Below are positions 35,119 through 47,918 of a stretch of 64,000 bases of DNA, in pieces. The notes beneath the pieces were generated by a model that was not told the DNA's origin, did not search any database, and saw only the letters and a list, made by a program, of their open reading frames with translations. Each line of letters starts with the position of its first letter. Within the stretch, counting starts at the first letter, position 1. Both the position numbers and the translations under genes were made by a program. This DNA is from Pseudisothecium myosuroides (taxonomy: Eukaryota > Streptophyta > Bryopsida > Hypnales > Lembophyllaceae): positions 16,864,001-16,928,000 of the forward strand of contig OX637296.1 in NCBI GenBank assembly GCA_951799445.1, given 5' to 3'.

Positions 35119-36597
35119 TTACCGACTGATCAGTTGAATGCTTCCCGGGCTTGGGGAACCCGGGTAACACGACAAGAAGCACTGGAACAGATCATCAGAA
35201 GCCGTCCGGCTATTGTTGTTACTCCCCGGCAATGGCGAAGGGCAAAAGAATTGATCCAGTCCTTCATTCCGGAACAAACTGTCGTCAGGAAAACCCATGG
35301 AATCTTGAGAAGGCGGACTTGAATTGATCTGTGCAGGCATCTGTGCAGACATCTGTGCAGGCATCTCCACTCCCTGTTCAAAATCCTCAATCGAAACAGG
35401 AATCTCCCGGCTCGTGATATCCCTACTGCCGTTGAACATCTCCGTCACATCTTCCAAGCTGAACGACAAGGCGGAGCTTGAATCCGAGTTGTACTCCAAA
35501 ACATTCGGATTGTAGTCTAGAGCATAACTCGATGTGAAAGATGGAACATTCGACACCGAGATCGAAGAGTTGCTGTGCTGTAGCATCCCCGTGACATCAG
35601 TATTATTCTCATACGTGAGACATCTCGATGCTCCGCTAACATCGCTCCAGCTCGAAGCCGAAGATGTCACAGGCATGGACTCCGTGTTTTTGGAAGATGT
35701 CAATCTGGCGAAATCTCTCGCCCATTTGCGAATGGCTTCCTTATCGTCACTTGCCGGCCTTGGCGCTTCTTGCAGAAACCGTTGACTATCATCGAAGTTA
35801 TAGGAGCCCCGCTTGGATCCATAACAGAACATCCCCGCGTCCGCCGCGCGCGCAGCTTCCATCGCGTTATCATACTCCCCCAACGAAATTTTGTTGTTCT
35901 TCTTCCCAGGTGGGTTAAACTCCGCCACCCACTTGCCCCTATCGTGACGATACCGCACGCCCTTCTGCTTCTTGGAAGCGCCTTGGTTCACATAGTCCGT
36001 CCCTTGGAACCGCACTTCCATTGGCATCTTGCTCGCGTGCTTCCACGTCTCGCAGTTGATCATATCGAGCTGCAAAACTAACGACAGCCGTGTGTGGTCT
36101 GAGTTGGTCGAGTGGAGCTTCGAGATGTTGCGTTGGAAAAACGCGATCCACTCGGACGCGTGACGAGCGAGCGACATGACGAGATCCTCGGCGCCCGTGT
36201 CGAAGGGCAAAGGGTTCACCCATTTCACATCCTCCCCGAAGTTGCATTCGAAGATGGCGGTGAAGAAGGTCGAAGAGGAGGTTGAATAAACGTAGCCTAA
36301 GCGCTTGCCGTACTCTTCGATGCAGAGGGCATCGCCTTCTTTTTTTAAACGGTCGAAACAGGAAGCGCTCTCAATCTGTTGGCCTTGGATGAACTTGGAT
36401 GGGCCGACGACGGAGAGGACTTGGAGGCACTTGCGTTTCACGTCCACGCGGTAAGCGAAGTCCGGGTAGTACGCGTTCGTGTTACGGCGGCGGCGGCTGT
36501 CGAAGACAGAGACTTGGTGCATCAAGGGTTGGCGACGGAGGTCGCGGGTGACGACTTGACAGGCACCTGCGGCAGATTTCATCTCGGAAACGCCCAT
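35119..36597 (-). CDS. AP2/ERF-domain transcription factor, intronless, 492 aa
   Basis: A single uninterrupted frame. Residues 213-268 form one AP2/ERF DNA-binding domain: GVRYRHDRGKWVAEF gives the beta-sheet with the Trp and Arg that contact DNA, and the helix is DNAMEAARAADAGMFCYG. The family acts in the nucleus as a DNA-binding regulator. Residues 30-200 form a long conserved-looking N-terminal region (for example WIAFFQRNI and CETWKHASKMPMEVRFQG) that is not in standard short ERFs and that I cannot name. The C-terminus is Ser/Asn/acidic with a MPAQ-type repeat encoded at 35328-35363, and could be an activation region. The WVAEF and AADAG variants differ from typical ERF/DREB sequences, so subfamily and target site are uncertain. 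The start is the first Met of the frame. Tandem repeats lie 0.9-1.5 kb upstream. Confidence 0.9.
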   Translation of the reverse strand: MGVSEMKSAAGACQVVTRDLRRQPLMHQVSVFDSRRRRNTNAYYPDFAYRVDVKRKCLQVLSVVGPSKFIQGQQIESASCFDRLKKEGDALCIEEYGKRLGYVYSTSSSTFFTAIFECNFGEDVKWVNPLPFDTGAEDLVMSLARHASEWIAFFQRNISKLHSTNSDHTRLSLVLQLDMINCETWKHASKMPMEVRFQGTDYVNQGASKKQKGVRYRHDRGKWVAEFNPPGKKNNKISLGEYDNAMEAARAADAGMFCYGSKRGSYNFDDSQRFLQEAPRPASDDKEAIRKWARDFARLTSSKNTESMPVTSSASSWSDVSGASRCLTYENNTDVTGMLQHSNSSISVSNVPSFTSSYALDYNPNVLEYNSDSSSALSFSLEDVTEMFNGSRDITSREIPVSIEDFEQGVEMPAQMSAQMPAQINSSPPSQDSMGFPDDSLFRNEGLDQFFCPSPLPGSNNNSRTASDDLFQCFLSCYPGSPSPGSIQLISR

Positions 36598-37300
36598 CGC
36601 TACTGCTGCTTTCTAATAGCCTCTCACAAAACCAAAGCTAAACAAAACAAAACAAAACAAAACAAGCCTACACAAAAAAGGAAAAAAACACTCTAGAACA
36701 AAAATCCACACACAGAAACTTCAAATTCCAAACCCACGATGTTCCGCCAACTCCACGCCATAGCCGCAGGAACCCCAACCAAGGAAAACGCCATAGCCAC
36801 TACCAGTACTACTCCTACTCCTCCTACTACTCCTAAAACTAACGCGCCTCTCCTCTTGCTACAAACTTAAAGCTTTCCCGATTTGAACCACAACTTACAC
36901 AACCCTCTGCACGAAACTCACAACGGAATTCTAACCCTGGTCCGCCATAGCCGCCGGAGCCCCAACCAAGACGAGCGCCGTAGCCAACGAAAAGAAGAAG
37001 ACGAAGACGAAGAAGAAGATTAATAAGAAGATGCGCGTTCGTCGCCTAGTAGCACTCACTACTACTGCAATTCTTCACCGCCAGTCCGTCTGTGTTGCAA
37101 ATCTTCGACCCTGGCTGCCGGCGACGGACCGTGGTGTGAAGAGTGATAATTGAGGGATGGTAGAAACCACAAGAGGAAAGAATGGGGGAGGGGAGCGGAG
37201 GTGAGGGCGAGAGAAAGTGCAGGTAGGGGCGAGGACTACTGCAGCAGCAGGTCTTCAGTGGTCGCATCTCCAACTTATTAGAGCCCCAGCCTAAAAAAAA
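36598..37300 (-). promoter_or_regulatory. Leader and proximal promoter region of the AP2/ERF gene
   Basis: GC-richer, with purine/pyrimidine-biased tracts (an AAACA repeat at 36640-36665 and a GAAGAAGAC-type tract at 36990-37025), typical of plant 5' UTRs and core promoters. No unambiguous TATA box was found. Confidence 0.35.
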
Positions 37301-37479
37301 AAACTAAGTTAAAACTACTGTAGAAGACGGACTATGATACCGTACTTGGTTGGTTGGTTGGTCCTGGCCATATCTGGAGGAGAGCATAGTTTTAGTGACG
37401 TTCTTGACGTTTTTGAAATGACGTAAGTTACTTTCAAATGAGGTTTTCACAAGTAAGCTTACCTCAAGGTTGCGAAAGG

Positions 37480-38070
37480 TCTGCTGTCCCATGGACTGAA
37501 AATCGAGTTTTTTACACTGTTGTGTTCATATTTGTGGAGCTAGCATAACAAAATGGAGAGAGGGTTTGCGAAATTTAGCCACAATTGTGGACACTGGTTG
37601 CAGGATATGGTTGCGAAAGACACTGCTGCGAAGCTCATTACATGAATACACGTGCTTAAAATTCAGGTTTTTACACTGCTGTGTTCACATTTTTGTAGCA
37701 TAAAAAATTGGGGAAGAGGTTTGGCTAAATTTAGCTACAATTGGGGACACTGGTTGCTACAGCGAGTGGTCTCAAATGTGATTTCCATAAGTAAGTTAGC
37801 TCCAGGTTTTTTACACTGTTGTGTTAACCAAAATTAAGGAGAGGTTTTGCTAAATTTACCTACAATTGTGGACACCGGTTGCTACAGTGAGTGGTCTCTA
37901 ATGTGATTTTTGTAAGCAAGTTATAAGCTCCAGGTTGCGAAAGACACTGCTAAGCTTAGTACATGTGATTAAAATTCAGGTTTTTGAACTGTTGTGCTCC
38001 CATTTTTTGGTAGCAATAACCAAAATTTGGGAGAAGGGTTGCTAAATTTAGCTGCAATAATCTGCGGACC
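37480..38070 (-). repeat. Tandem array, about 4 units of 140-172 bp, upstream of the AP2/ERF gene
   Basis: TTACACTG(T/C)TGTGTT-type cores are at 37512, 37671 and 37811, with a diverged one at 37983. Units also share GCTAAATTTAGC, ACAATTG(T/G)GGACAC and GGTTGCTACAG(T/C)GAGTGG. No reading frame is conserved. Confidence 0.75.
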
Positions 38071-39756
38071 AGTGAATTTGTGTGCATGCGATTTGATTCC
38101 GACAAGATTCCAGGAAGGATGCGGTGGGTTTCTGTTTGACTCGGTCCGACCCAATGTGAATGTGTCCCTGCAGCTCGTGCTTACTGCTTTCTTATGTAAG
38201 AATTTTTTTTTTTTTTTTTTTTCATCTTGAGGTTCGTCTGTCTGTCGCTCTTGGACTCTAGCTTGGATCGGATGGTGCGATCGATCATCATCGGTGACTT
38301 TGGGTTGCAGCTTTGACTGGTTGGCTACAACTGCGGCGTTACTTGATGCCATTCGATCTTCACTTCAACTTAGTCTTCCATCATTGAAATTAGGTCAGCT
38401 TGAGAATTCCTAAAAACGTGTGAATTAGGGGTAGAGCATGTGTTCAACTAGTATTGGACTAGGTAAGACTTTTGTTGTTGTGTCTTGTTGAGGGATTTTA
38501 GACTTTTGGGTTGATGTACGAATATTTTATGAATTTTTAAAGTGTTGAATATATAGTTGTATTGGAAATTGCGTGTAGCATAACATTGTTAACGAGCATG
38601 AAGCATCTCTCCTTTGAAGAGGGTGATAATGCCTTATTGGGAAAGAATTTAGTTATAATCTGTAGAGAATGATTGGATGGCTTGGAAGTTGCAACGCTAG
38701 TTTCATTGGATGAGCAGCAAGTTGCAAGAAAGTCATTGGCTAGTTGGGAAGGTGCCTATGGGTGGCTCCGACTTCTTGTGAAAGCAAAAAAGGACCTTTT
38801 TAGCGTTGGTTAGCAATGTCATGAGTGTGTCATGAATAGAGGGAATTGATAGTTTAAGCAAGAATATATTGTGGTTGGTTTTACAAAGCAGGACCCCTGT
38901 TTCGCAGATTCATTTGTTTGTCTCGTATGCTCCTTGTTTGTCCAAATAACATCTCATTCATATTAATTAATTTCTTTTTTAAAATTTCTTTTTATAAAAT
39001 AAATAATATATTTGTGCAAAAATATATATACAAAATTTCATTAGGCATCAGTATTAAGCAAGCCAAGACATTTCTTATAAAAAGTGGCTTGAGGCAAAAT
39101 GATTTGTTCTTGTTTGCTTGCAATTCTAAGGAATTAGTCGATGTGTGGAACTTATAATTCACGAGCATGGATCTCCTAGCTTTCATTACAATCTGCATTG
39201 ATTGCAAAATCATTTTTTATATAAGTTGTGTGTCTACTTCAAAGCTCATTGTATTGCATACTTTAAAGCTTACGCCACCTTTTGCTACATGAAAAGAATC
39301 AAAATGATGAAAGATGAATTTTTCGATCTACAACTTATGCATCTTCAATTCTCTCAAATAGCCAAAGATATGAAAATAGAATGGGATGTTGCAACACACG
39401 TGGCTCTACCAAAATTCTCAATCTTCAATGCCAAATTCATAAAATCCAAACTCCATGGAAGACATGAAGCAAATGGATCTTTGAAACATAGGGCTTGCAA
39501 ACTACCACATGTGTGTCAAAAACCACATAGGCATAATGATATTAACCTTGATTGGAGGATCTTTGCACCTTCATTGACATGTAGGGTGATCTCAATTAAA
39601 GTAGAGTATTCTATTTTTGTTTCTTGGATATCACTCTAAAGTAAAAGCATCTCTAAGATTCTCAAGAAGGAAGATACTTATTTCTTGGGAGAACAAAAAT
39701 CCAAATACGTTATACAACATTATGAATAGAAAAGCTTATAAAAATTATACTTATAA

Positions 39757-39760
<4 letters not shown>
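38071..39760. other. Spacer with no gene recognised
   Basis: The frame at 39202-39639 (145 codons) has no domain I recognise. Its composition is like the surrounding spacer, so I do not call it a gene. A poly-T run lies at about 38202-38222. Confidence 0.4.

Positions 39761-39798
<38 letters not shown>
39761..39798. repeat. (TA)n microsatellite
   Basis: Nineteen uninterrupted TA units follow directly after an AT-rich run. Confidence 0.95.
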
Positions 39799-39799
<1 letters not shown>

Positions 39800-41380
39800 C
39801 CAACAAATTATACACACCTCAACAACATTGTTTATTGAAGACGTCCAATTGTCTGCATGAGATAACTAAGGTATTCTTCTTTGACAAATCACCTTCAAAT
39901 TTCAATAAATGTTTGAATTTAGTAATAGATTTATTATAAATTTCAATAAAACAAAGTGATTACTTGCTAGATTTTATAGCAATTTTGTTAATAATTTGTT
40001 GAAAATGCTAGAAATTATATTATTATTGTAGAAGTAACAAAAATACTATTCAAAATATCAAAAATAACAACCTCAACCAAAGTTTGGAACCACTCTAGAA
40101 AATAAACAAACAAATCTAAAACATAACATTATATAATCAATGACTAAGTTTCCTTATTTCGATTGTGGAAAAGAAGATATCATCCTTTCTAGGATACTTG
40201 GGGAAGTTAAATTATAGCTTTTCAAAAACAAGATTAGTTCTTATTTGTAATGCATCATTAATTTTAATCTCATTTTAGTGATCTTCTTTTCAAGGATGCA
40301 TAAAGGATCTCTCCTGCACTTGTTAACATTCAATATTATGAAGCAAGGTCCAAAACCATTCTAATATAGAAATTTAGTGTTAATTACACTAATTGATTTT
40401 TAAATGCTATAAATTATTATTCTTGATGAATATTTTTACCAACTATGTTTATAGAGATCAATTTTTTAAATAGCAATGATATTTATGCTCTTGGTAAAAA
40501 TCTTCATCAAAAGTAAAAATTTGTAGAATATTCAAATCAATTAGTGTAGCAACGCTAAGTTTTATTAGTAGAGTAGTTGGAATGCATGCACCTTCAACCT
40601 TGTCACACTAATGAAGTGGTTATGAGTTCAAATGTGGGCATTGGTGGGGGGGGCCTTACCACCATAGTCTACTCCAACTATGGTAAAGTCAAATGACCTT
40701 GTCATCAAATAGGGATCTAAAAAAATTTCAAAGGGAAGGAACGTGACGTTCTTTATAGGGTTTACATCCTAATGGAGGCATCAAGAAGAAAATTCACCAT
40801 CAAAGGTGAAAACACCACAAAAACTACTGTGTATCTATTCTTAACAAATAGACTTCTATTGAAAGTGTCCCCCAAAGTGCAATTAAATTGTTCCCATACT
40901 TTAACTACAATTAATTGCATATTCATTCTCTAGATTTTAGTATATGACCAAGCTACGTGATAGTTTTACTTAGTGGCCCACTTGGGAGTTCCACTTTGAA
41001 AATTTATAGTAATTACATGTTTTGTCCTAAATTTTTTATTTTTTATTTCCTAAATTCATGATTTTTAATTGCTAAAACTACAAAACTTGTTTTTTCAATA
41101 GAAAAAGATACCTCCAACTATGTTGAATTGCTTACTTTGACGTTTTGGATTTTTCCAACAAGGGTTCAAGAGGCTTAGATAGTTGAGCCATTCCTAATAG
41201 ACACTTCATTCATGCCCGAGTTATCCTTCCTTTCTAGTTTGACAGATTCCATCAGTACCTCACAAGTTGGGTGGACTAGAATTTATGAGGAATTTATGAG
41301 GAATTTGTTCAGATGGGTACTACCGGCGGATTGTTAATTGGACGAGTGGCTGTCGTTCTTTTCATCTTTTGTGGGGTTTT
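39799..41380. other. AT-rich spacer with repeat R5 and a possible SINE-like segment
   Basis: 40975-41125 is related to 9600-9750. At about 40564-40650 a segment has tRNA-promoter-like boxes (AGTAGAGTAGTTGG and, 50 bp on, GTTATGAGTTCAAATG), as in tRNA-derived SINEs. It does not fold into a tRNA by eye. No gene is seen. Confidence 0.35.
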
Positions 41381-41388
41381 TCAGTGTG

Positions 41389-41452
41389 TTTTTGTGTCAT
41401 TTTTTGTGTCGTTTTTTGTGTCGATTTTTGTGTGTTTTTGTGTGTTTTTGTT
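41389..41452. repeat. Minisatellite with TTTTTGTGTC-type units
   Basis: About six imperfect units of 10-15 bp built on TTTTTGTGTC or TTTTTGTGTG. Confidence 0.8.
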
Positions 41453-41894
41453 AACTATTTACTCAACTGAATTTTGAGCAACAAAATCAGGGCAGAAAGA
41501 GTTGAAAGGAGTTAGTTCGTCCACGACGGAGAACCCAAATAACTTCCAGTACTTTGAGAGTCATGCATGACTGCACCTCTTGTAGAAAAGTTACGTACAG
41601 GGCATCGTCCTTGCCTACACATGGAAAAGCTGATGCCCAAGTGCCGGATACTGCATGTGCATGTGCATTTTCTATGAACAAAATGGGTCCGTCGGATTCC
41701 ACTTTAGAAATGGAAAAGAAGCGAAAGGAACTCCCGAAACCATCTTTGCATGGATGGTTGGAGTACATGAAGAATCTGTTCACCTAAGTTCCCATGAGCA
41801 CATACATAACATTGTTTACCAATGAGGCGGCAAGGTTCTTTTTAATTTGCATCCTTGAAAAGGAGATCCCTACATTGAATAAAAATGTCTTACT

Positions 41895-42380
41895 ATATGG
41901 CTCCTCAGCCGACCTCAATCCTTGAATTAGTTGATAAGTTCTTTCCAAGCATCTTTGTCATGTTCATAACATTGTTAACTCGGTTCCTTTGTTCCCTACT
42001 ATAGTAGAGATAATCCTTCCCCGGATCCTTGGCAAGCAATTAAATTACAACACAAGCAAGCTCATTGGCCAGCCCGTTGGTTGTATGTAGTGGCTTAGTG
42101 GCTGATGCAAGTTTGTCAAAACGAGACAACTCCAGACTAGTTATTTCAGTGGTGGCTACAATAAGTGGAGAAGTTGCAATATTGGGGGCCTCCCACTTTT
42201 GCGGAGAGCAAAAGGGAAACCCTCAACGTTGATAAACAATTTTATGTTGATGGCTCCTCAACCAACTCCAATCCTTGAATTCAACTAGTAAGTTCTTCCC
42301 AGACATCCTTGCCTTTGTGGCTTTCCAGCCAACCCCAATCCTTGAATTCAACTAATATAAGTTCTTCCCAGGCATTTAGC
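41895..42380 (+). repeat. Short repeated blocks, 3 copies
   Basis: CCAATCCTTGAATTCAACTA-type blocks followed by AAGTTCTT(T/C)CCA recur near 41918, 42270 and 42336. They are noncoding. The units are unevenly spaced. Confidence 0.6.
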
Positions 42381-43862
42381 AAAGCATGATAAACTTACCT
42401 TCCCTGCATGGGGAGGACCATTGCATGGTTGTACAATGTTATGGAACTTCAAGGAGTTAGATGAGTGACACATAGGTTAAATGAAAAAGTGACCTAAATC
42501 AACCATTTTTATTTGGATGAAATAATTGCCAAATTTCTACAAATATTTTGATTTTTGGCTACAAGTTTATAAGAAATTTTGGGAGAAATTGCAATTATGT
42601 AGCCACTTTTGCTAGCAATTTTGTTGAAAATTGCTAGAAATTCTATTGTAGTTACAAAGAAAATCAAAATATTTTGCAAAGTCTTGGAGAATTGATAGCT
42701 ACAGCTAAAATGTTGGAGCTATGTTAGTGAAAAATGTAAAATAGAAGGATTGTTTTAATGGACCTTGATATGCTCTCATTTGTCATATTAGTGCACATGG
42801 CTCTAATTTCCTAAAAGGCATACTATTTTTATCCTTTTTCCCTGAAGTCCTAAGAATCCCCTCGAGGAACTCTTAAAGGTTTGGACAAGTATCTCTGACA
42901 AGTTTTGGCAAGTTTTTTTAATTCTTTTTTCAAGATAAAAAAATTGATTAGCTTTTGGGGAATATAATTTTTATTTCAATCAACATCCGTAGCAAAGCGT
43001 AGTGCCACAATAACTATGAGCCCAAAACAAGCAAGAGCGGGCAGCACAAAAACAAACTTGAATTTTTTTTTGAAAAAAATTATTTTTTTAGATTATATTT
43101 TTGTCTAAGTATGAGAAAATATTTTATTCATTCCATTTGGATACTTGTTTTACGGGCAACCTTAGCAAATTCTTGAGAAAATAACGTATTGAATTTGTTT
43201 ATGAATTTAATCTTACCATTAAAAAAAAAGTTGTACATTGCCAATATTTTTCTCTTTAGAACAATCTCACCATTGGTATTAGTGTGTTTCAATTCCATCT
43301 CATAGCTATCAACAATTTAGTTTTTCCTTCTATCTTTGTACCTACTTTGGCTTAACGAGTTTTTAGAGAATGATAATTATAGTGTTTTTTAGGGTTTTTT
43401 TGTCGAACTCTCAACTCAATTCTTTAACATAAAAAATTTAAATTCACAATCTGTAGTCAAACATAAAATATGAAATTAAGAGGATTCAAAGCCTAATAAT
43501 CTAATTAGACTAGAAGCCAAAAAAGCTGATTTTCTTTAATTTAAACACTTATATCTTGTGATTAATACAGTCAAAGTTTTTGAAATTTCTTCCAAACATT
43601 TTCATATTAGTCTAGTGCAAGATTCTATAGTTGAATTAATTCCACTTCAATCAAAAGTTAGAAATAATTTGTCTAATAATGCCTAGGAGGCTAAAGAATG
43701 GCCTTCGAATGACACTTAGCACCTCTAGAAGACCAAAAAGAACATTTTTTCATCCAAATTTTTTGGGGCCTTAGTTAAGTAGTTTTGCAAGAAGGTGGTG
43801 TTGGAATTGAAGTCCTCTCTATGTCTCTATGGCATTATTGATAATTCTACATAAGAAGATGC
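42381..43862. other. AT-rich spacer, no gene recognised
   Basis: Parts of 43000-43700 loosely resemble family 1 element interiors (inverted), suggesting a decayed element. No frame or RNA gene is seen. Confidence 0.35.
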
Positions 43863-44776
43863 TTAACCCCTAAAGGACCAAGGCCTTCTTTCTACCAAAA
43901 AACAGTCAAAACTACCATTTCTATGGCAAAAAGTAAAAAAATAGAAAATAGTTTTTTTTCACATCTAACCATAGGATCTTACACCTAACTAGTATGAGAA
44001 TGTGTGGAAAAAATTTCAGAATTTTTGACCGCACAGATTGCAAGATATCTGCGTTTAAAGTGGAAAAAACAAGTTTTTCAGCACATTGCGGGTCTAGATT
44101 TTTTGACTTTGAACCTTCTTAACTTTAATTTTTTGCACTAAAATTTTTGAGATTTAAATCTTTATGGTGGAGAATTGAGTTGAGAGTCCAGGAAAAAAAA
44201 TTCAAAAAATCTTAATTATTATTCTTTAAAAAATTGTTAAGTAGAAGTAGGTACAAGATAGAAGGAAAATCTAAATTATTAATATCTTAAAATGGAATTA
44301 AAATGCACTTATCCCAATGATGAGATTTTTCTAGCAAGAAAAATAAACCATGTGGAACTTTTTCTTTTGAAAAATTGTAAAAATTGCATTCAGAAATGAA
44401 TCCTACAAGTTATTTTTTCAAGAAGATGCTCGAATTGCTCAAAAAACAAGATTGCCCATAACTTTCTCATAACAAATCCAAATGGAATGAATCAAAGCAA
44501 TCCATGTAGATAAAAATAGAATCTACAAGAAAAAATAAATTAAAAAATTAAAAAACATGTTTTTTTTGGCTGCCCCCTGTCCCCTGTTTTGAGCTTATTA
44601 GGGCATAATTTTTGTTCCCGAGCACCAATTGGAAAAAAATTATATTCCCACGAAGCTAATCAGTTTTTCTATCTTCAAAAAAAATTTCAAAAGATGAAGA
44701 CCAAAATTCAGCCCATATGTACCTGACCAAAATCCCATTTGTCCCCCGAAGGAACAATGGTCCTTTAGGGGGTTAA
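43863..44776. mobile_element. TTAA-flanked MITE family 1, copy B, 914 bp
   Basis: Starts TTAACCCCTAAAGGACCAAG and ends GGTCCTTTAGGGGGTTAA, with one extra G in the right terminus. The interior matches copies C and D throughout, including the right-hand CATAATTTTTGTTCCC block. No coding capacity. Confidence 0.85.
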
Positions 44777-44799
44777 TGTATAGATTGCTATACTGTGCA

Positions 44800-45140
44800 T
44801 CTTCACAATTGCAAATTCCTTTCTCTCAATGTGAATTTGAGCCATAAAAATGATATTTTTGAATGTGAGCTCAACTAATGAAATAAAGCTAGTTTCTACT
44901 CCAATTTGAAAACTAAAGAAAAATCCTAAAATTAAATATTCTATTCTAATTTGAACTTTGGGTCTATAACCATAGTCTATTGATTTTTTGATTATAGAAA
45001 TACATATTAGTTATTTTTACACCATAATATTCTATACAATCATATATTCTCATGGAAAAAATCAGATTTTTTGAACTAATTTTGTATTTGATATCATTTT
45101 TTAAACTATTATCTTAAGAAAATCATGGTAATTTCAAAAT
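44800..45140 (-). repeat. Dispersed repeat R3, inverted partial copy
   Basis: Read on the minus strand it gives AGTTGAGCTCACATTC, then AAAAATATCATTTTTATGG, as in the other R3 copies. It lies directly beside the right end of family 1 copy B. Confidence 0.5.
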
Positions 45141-46915
45141 TTTACAAAAGGTTATGAAAATTTTATGACTTATAGATTACACGTGAAGCGTCTTGGGAAT
45201 TCTCGAGGAAACAATCTTTGTCCAGCATAAAGACCTCCTTTTCATTTTGAGATTTCTCAGTCAAAATTTGGAAGGATTATGAATGGGTAAAGATTTTTTA
45301 TAATCTCTCCATGAGAGATCTTTATGAATTGCTACAATGTTTGGGATCATATTCTTCATGTGGAGTAATTTACACATTTTTGAATGAATTATTGAGATTC
45401 CATTCATATTTTGCCCGTATCATCCATGGATATAAACGTAAATATCATTATCACTCTTTGTATCACTCTATTGGAGTACAACCCTTCTTGGACTATACAC
45501 TTTAAAAAAAATTCAAACCTTGTCCCTCTAAGCTTATGTTCCCTCAAAAGTCCTAATTCATAGGGGTCAATATTATTACAACATTGAATTGTTAAATATA
45601 GAGTTCAATCTAAGTCAAAATTGAGATCATGACTACAAATGTTAGTCCAAATAGTGCATCTCAAAGTAATACTACTGAATTGCATTGATTTGGAAATCAT
45701 ATAAATTTGTGATGTACATGAATATAGAAGTGTACATTGCTTTCGATAAATTCAATATAATGTGGTTTAAACTATATTTATACTATCTCAAAATAATATG
45801 ATTATAATTCAAAGTTCATCCAACTTTCATATGTGATTTATTCAAGTGTTTGCACTAATTAGACCACATTCATGTAAAAGTCAATAAGGTGAATGCATAT
45901 GGTTTTCAATCCTTCAAGAAAAATAGCATACTTCTACACAAATGTGATGAATATAGATATTTTGAGTGGATTCACCCGCAAGTGCTTGATTATCCATTGA
46001 ATAGATGATGCATGTTGTCAAAAATTCATTTAATCTAAATTTTGAAAAAGAAAATCAAGATTCAATGACGTCTTATAGCTTTTTGAAGTTCAATTGTACT
46101 TCAAACCATCACTCCTTGTAAACATGTACTCAAGTAAGACATTTCTAAATCAAAGAGCTTCAACTTTTCTACATTTCACACTAAGGTAAACCACCTCATG
46201 ACAGGCAAAGACCATTTCCAAATACCTAGGGAATAACCCATCAAAGTCTTGCATCAAACCATGACAAACTTTTTTCAATAAATGAGACTTGGGCTACTTT
46301 AGATTGAGACAGTGATGTCTTGGGTGACAATAATGGAGAGACTAATGACTGCAATAGGAACTTCCATCTTTTGAGCGTAAATTCGTCACAGGAAGTGACT
46401 TTTTGAGGCCATCATATTGTGACCATGCCAAAAAATATTGAACTTGCTTTAGGTCAGTAAGATGACCATTATGGATATACTTTTTTGTTGGTTTTGGCGT
46501 AATCTATAGACCAATTGGGCAACACACTTCAAAAATTTATAACAAATTCGTACTTTGTAGAAAAAAATGTCTTTTCAATTATTCTCTCCATTTCTCACCA
46601 TTTGTCTTTGTGTGGAAAACAAAATTTAGAAATTTCAACAATGGCATTCTGCAAGTCATGGGGTGGTTTACTTTATTGGGAACACGTTCACAAGCTTATC
46701 TGCTGGGACTTTCTGGATAGGCACGTTGGGTTATCATTGTTTTTCTTTTTGTGGGGCACAGTGACTCAGCCACTGGCTGACAGCCTGAATTTCAGCACAA
46801 GGTGTTTTTCTTTTTGGTCACGTGGTGCTTGAAACTCAGAGTGAATGTGAAAAAATCATGGACTTGTGTTTTCAAAAAAATAAAAAAAAATAAAAAAATC
46901 ATGGACTCTTCTTGG
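45141..46915. other. AT-rich spacer, no gene recognised
   Basis: No conserved frame, RNA gene or defined transposon end is visible. Confidence 0.4.
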
Positions 46916-47152
46916 AAGTTTTGACAATGGAACGCCACCTGGTCACCGTGGAAATCATCCTTCTGGGTACCGTGTGAATTCATTTGCCAAAAAAACACCA
47001 AGAGCACTCCCTGGAGGTCAAAACTAATTTGCAAGACCTCCCCTTTTCACGCAAAATTCTAAGGATGAATATATGCACTTCTGTCTTGTATAGAAGGATT
47101 CTCTGTCATCAATCGGACACTTTGAGGCCCTTTTGCATCGTTGTAAAGTTAA
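46916..47152 (+). mobile_element. TTAA-type MITE family 2, copy with worn left end
   Basis: The blocks TGGTCACCGTGGAAATCATC, CCAAGAGCACTCCCTGGAGG, GACCTCCCCTTTTCACGC and TCTGTCATCAATCGGACAC are in family order. The right TTAA is at 47149-47152. A fresh left end, TTAACCCTGAAAGGACGG, begins at that same TTAA but is truncated after about 35 bp. Confidence 0.7.
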
Positions 47153-47239
47153 CCCTGAAAGGACGGGCCAATGATGACTAATTTCAAGCCTCATTGTCCA
47201 TTTCTTTGTTTGCCTCCATTTTGTAATTAGATATGAACA

Positions 47240-47680
47240 TATGAATGAATTTTTTTTTTCAAAGATGAAGTCATATGTGTATTGCAAGTCATACAATTTT
47301 CAATTATTGCAGGAAAAATTTGATATTATTGTGACTTTTTTAAGAAAAAACAAATGCTTATCAAATACAAATATACTTGAAAAATCTAAAATTTTCACCA
47401 AAGATGTATATTATAGTACTTTAATTATAAACCAAAGTTATTGTGTTACTCTAAAATTAAAAAATCAACAAACTATAATCATAGTTTTCAAAGTTCACAT
47501 TGCTATAAAATATTGAAATATGATTTTTATTTCAAAATTTATAATTGAAGTAGAAACTGCATTTGATAAGCTTCATTTCATTAGTTGAATTCAAATTCAA
47601 AAAATATCATTTTTATAGCTAAAATTCACATTAAGAGTAAATAGCAAGAAATGGCCAAAATACACTACAAGGGTGATCCA
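47240..47680 (+). repeat. Dispersed AT-rich repeat R3, copy 3
   Basis: A diverged relative of 3890-4490 and 11300-11890, sharing the GATGAAGTCATATGTG region, a TTCACCA...GTATATTATAGT block and AAAAAATATCATTTTTAT. Noncoding. Confidence 0.5.
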
Positions 47681-47918
47681 TGGATTAAACATCTTTTTAT
47701 TTAGAAAAGTCATTAATACCATAATGATATAATTTACAATACTATTCACAATATTGGGAATCTCAAACAAGCATACCATGTTTTGTATTAAAAAATCTCA
47801 TTTTTTAGTAAATCTTTGAAGTTCAGTTTCATGATTGTACTAATGACAATTGATTTAGTGGATATTTTTGTATTGTAATCTTGTATTGAAATCATGTTTT
47901 TGAGGTACAAACCTTTGC

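Noticed and set aside
35939..36247. Frames on both strands inside the AP2/ERF gene
   Set aside because: Shadows of the 492-codon gene; no domain in any of them.
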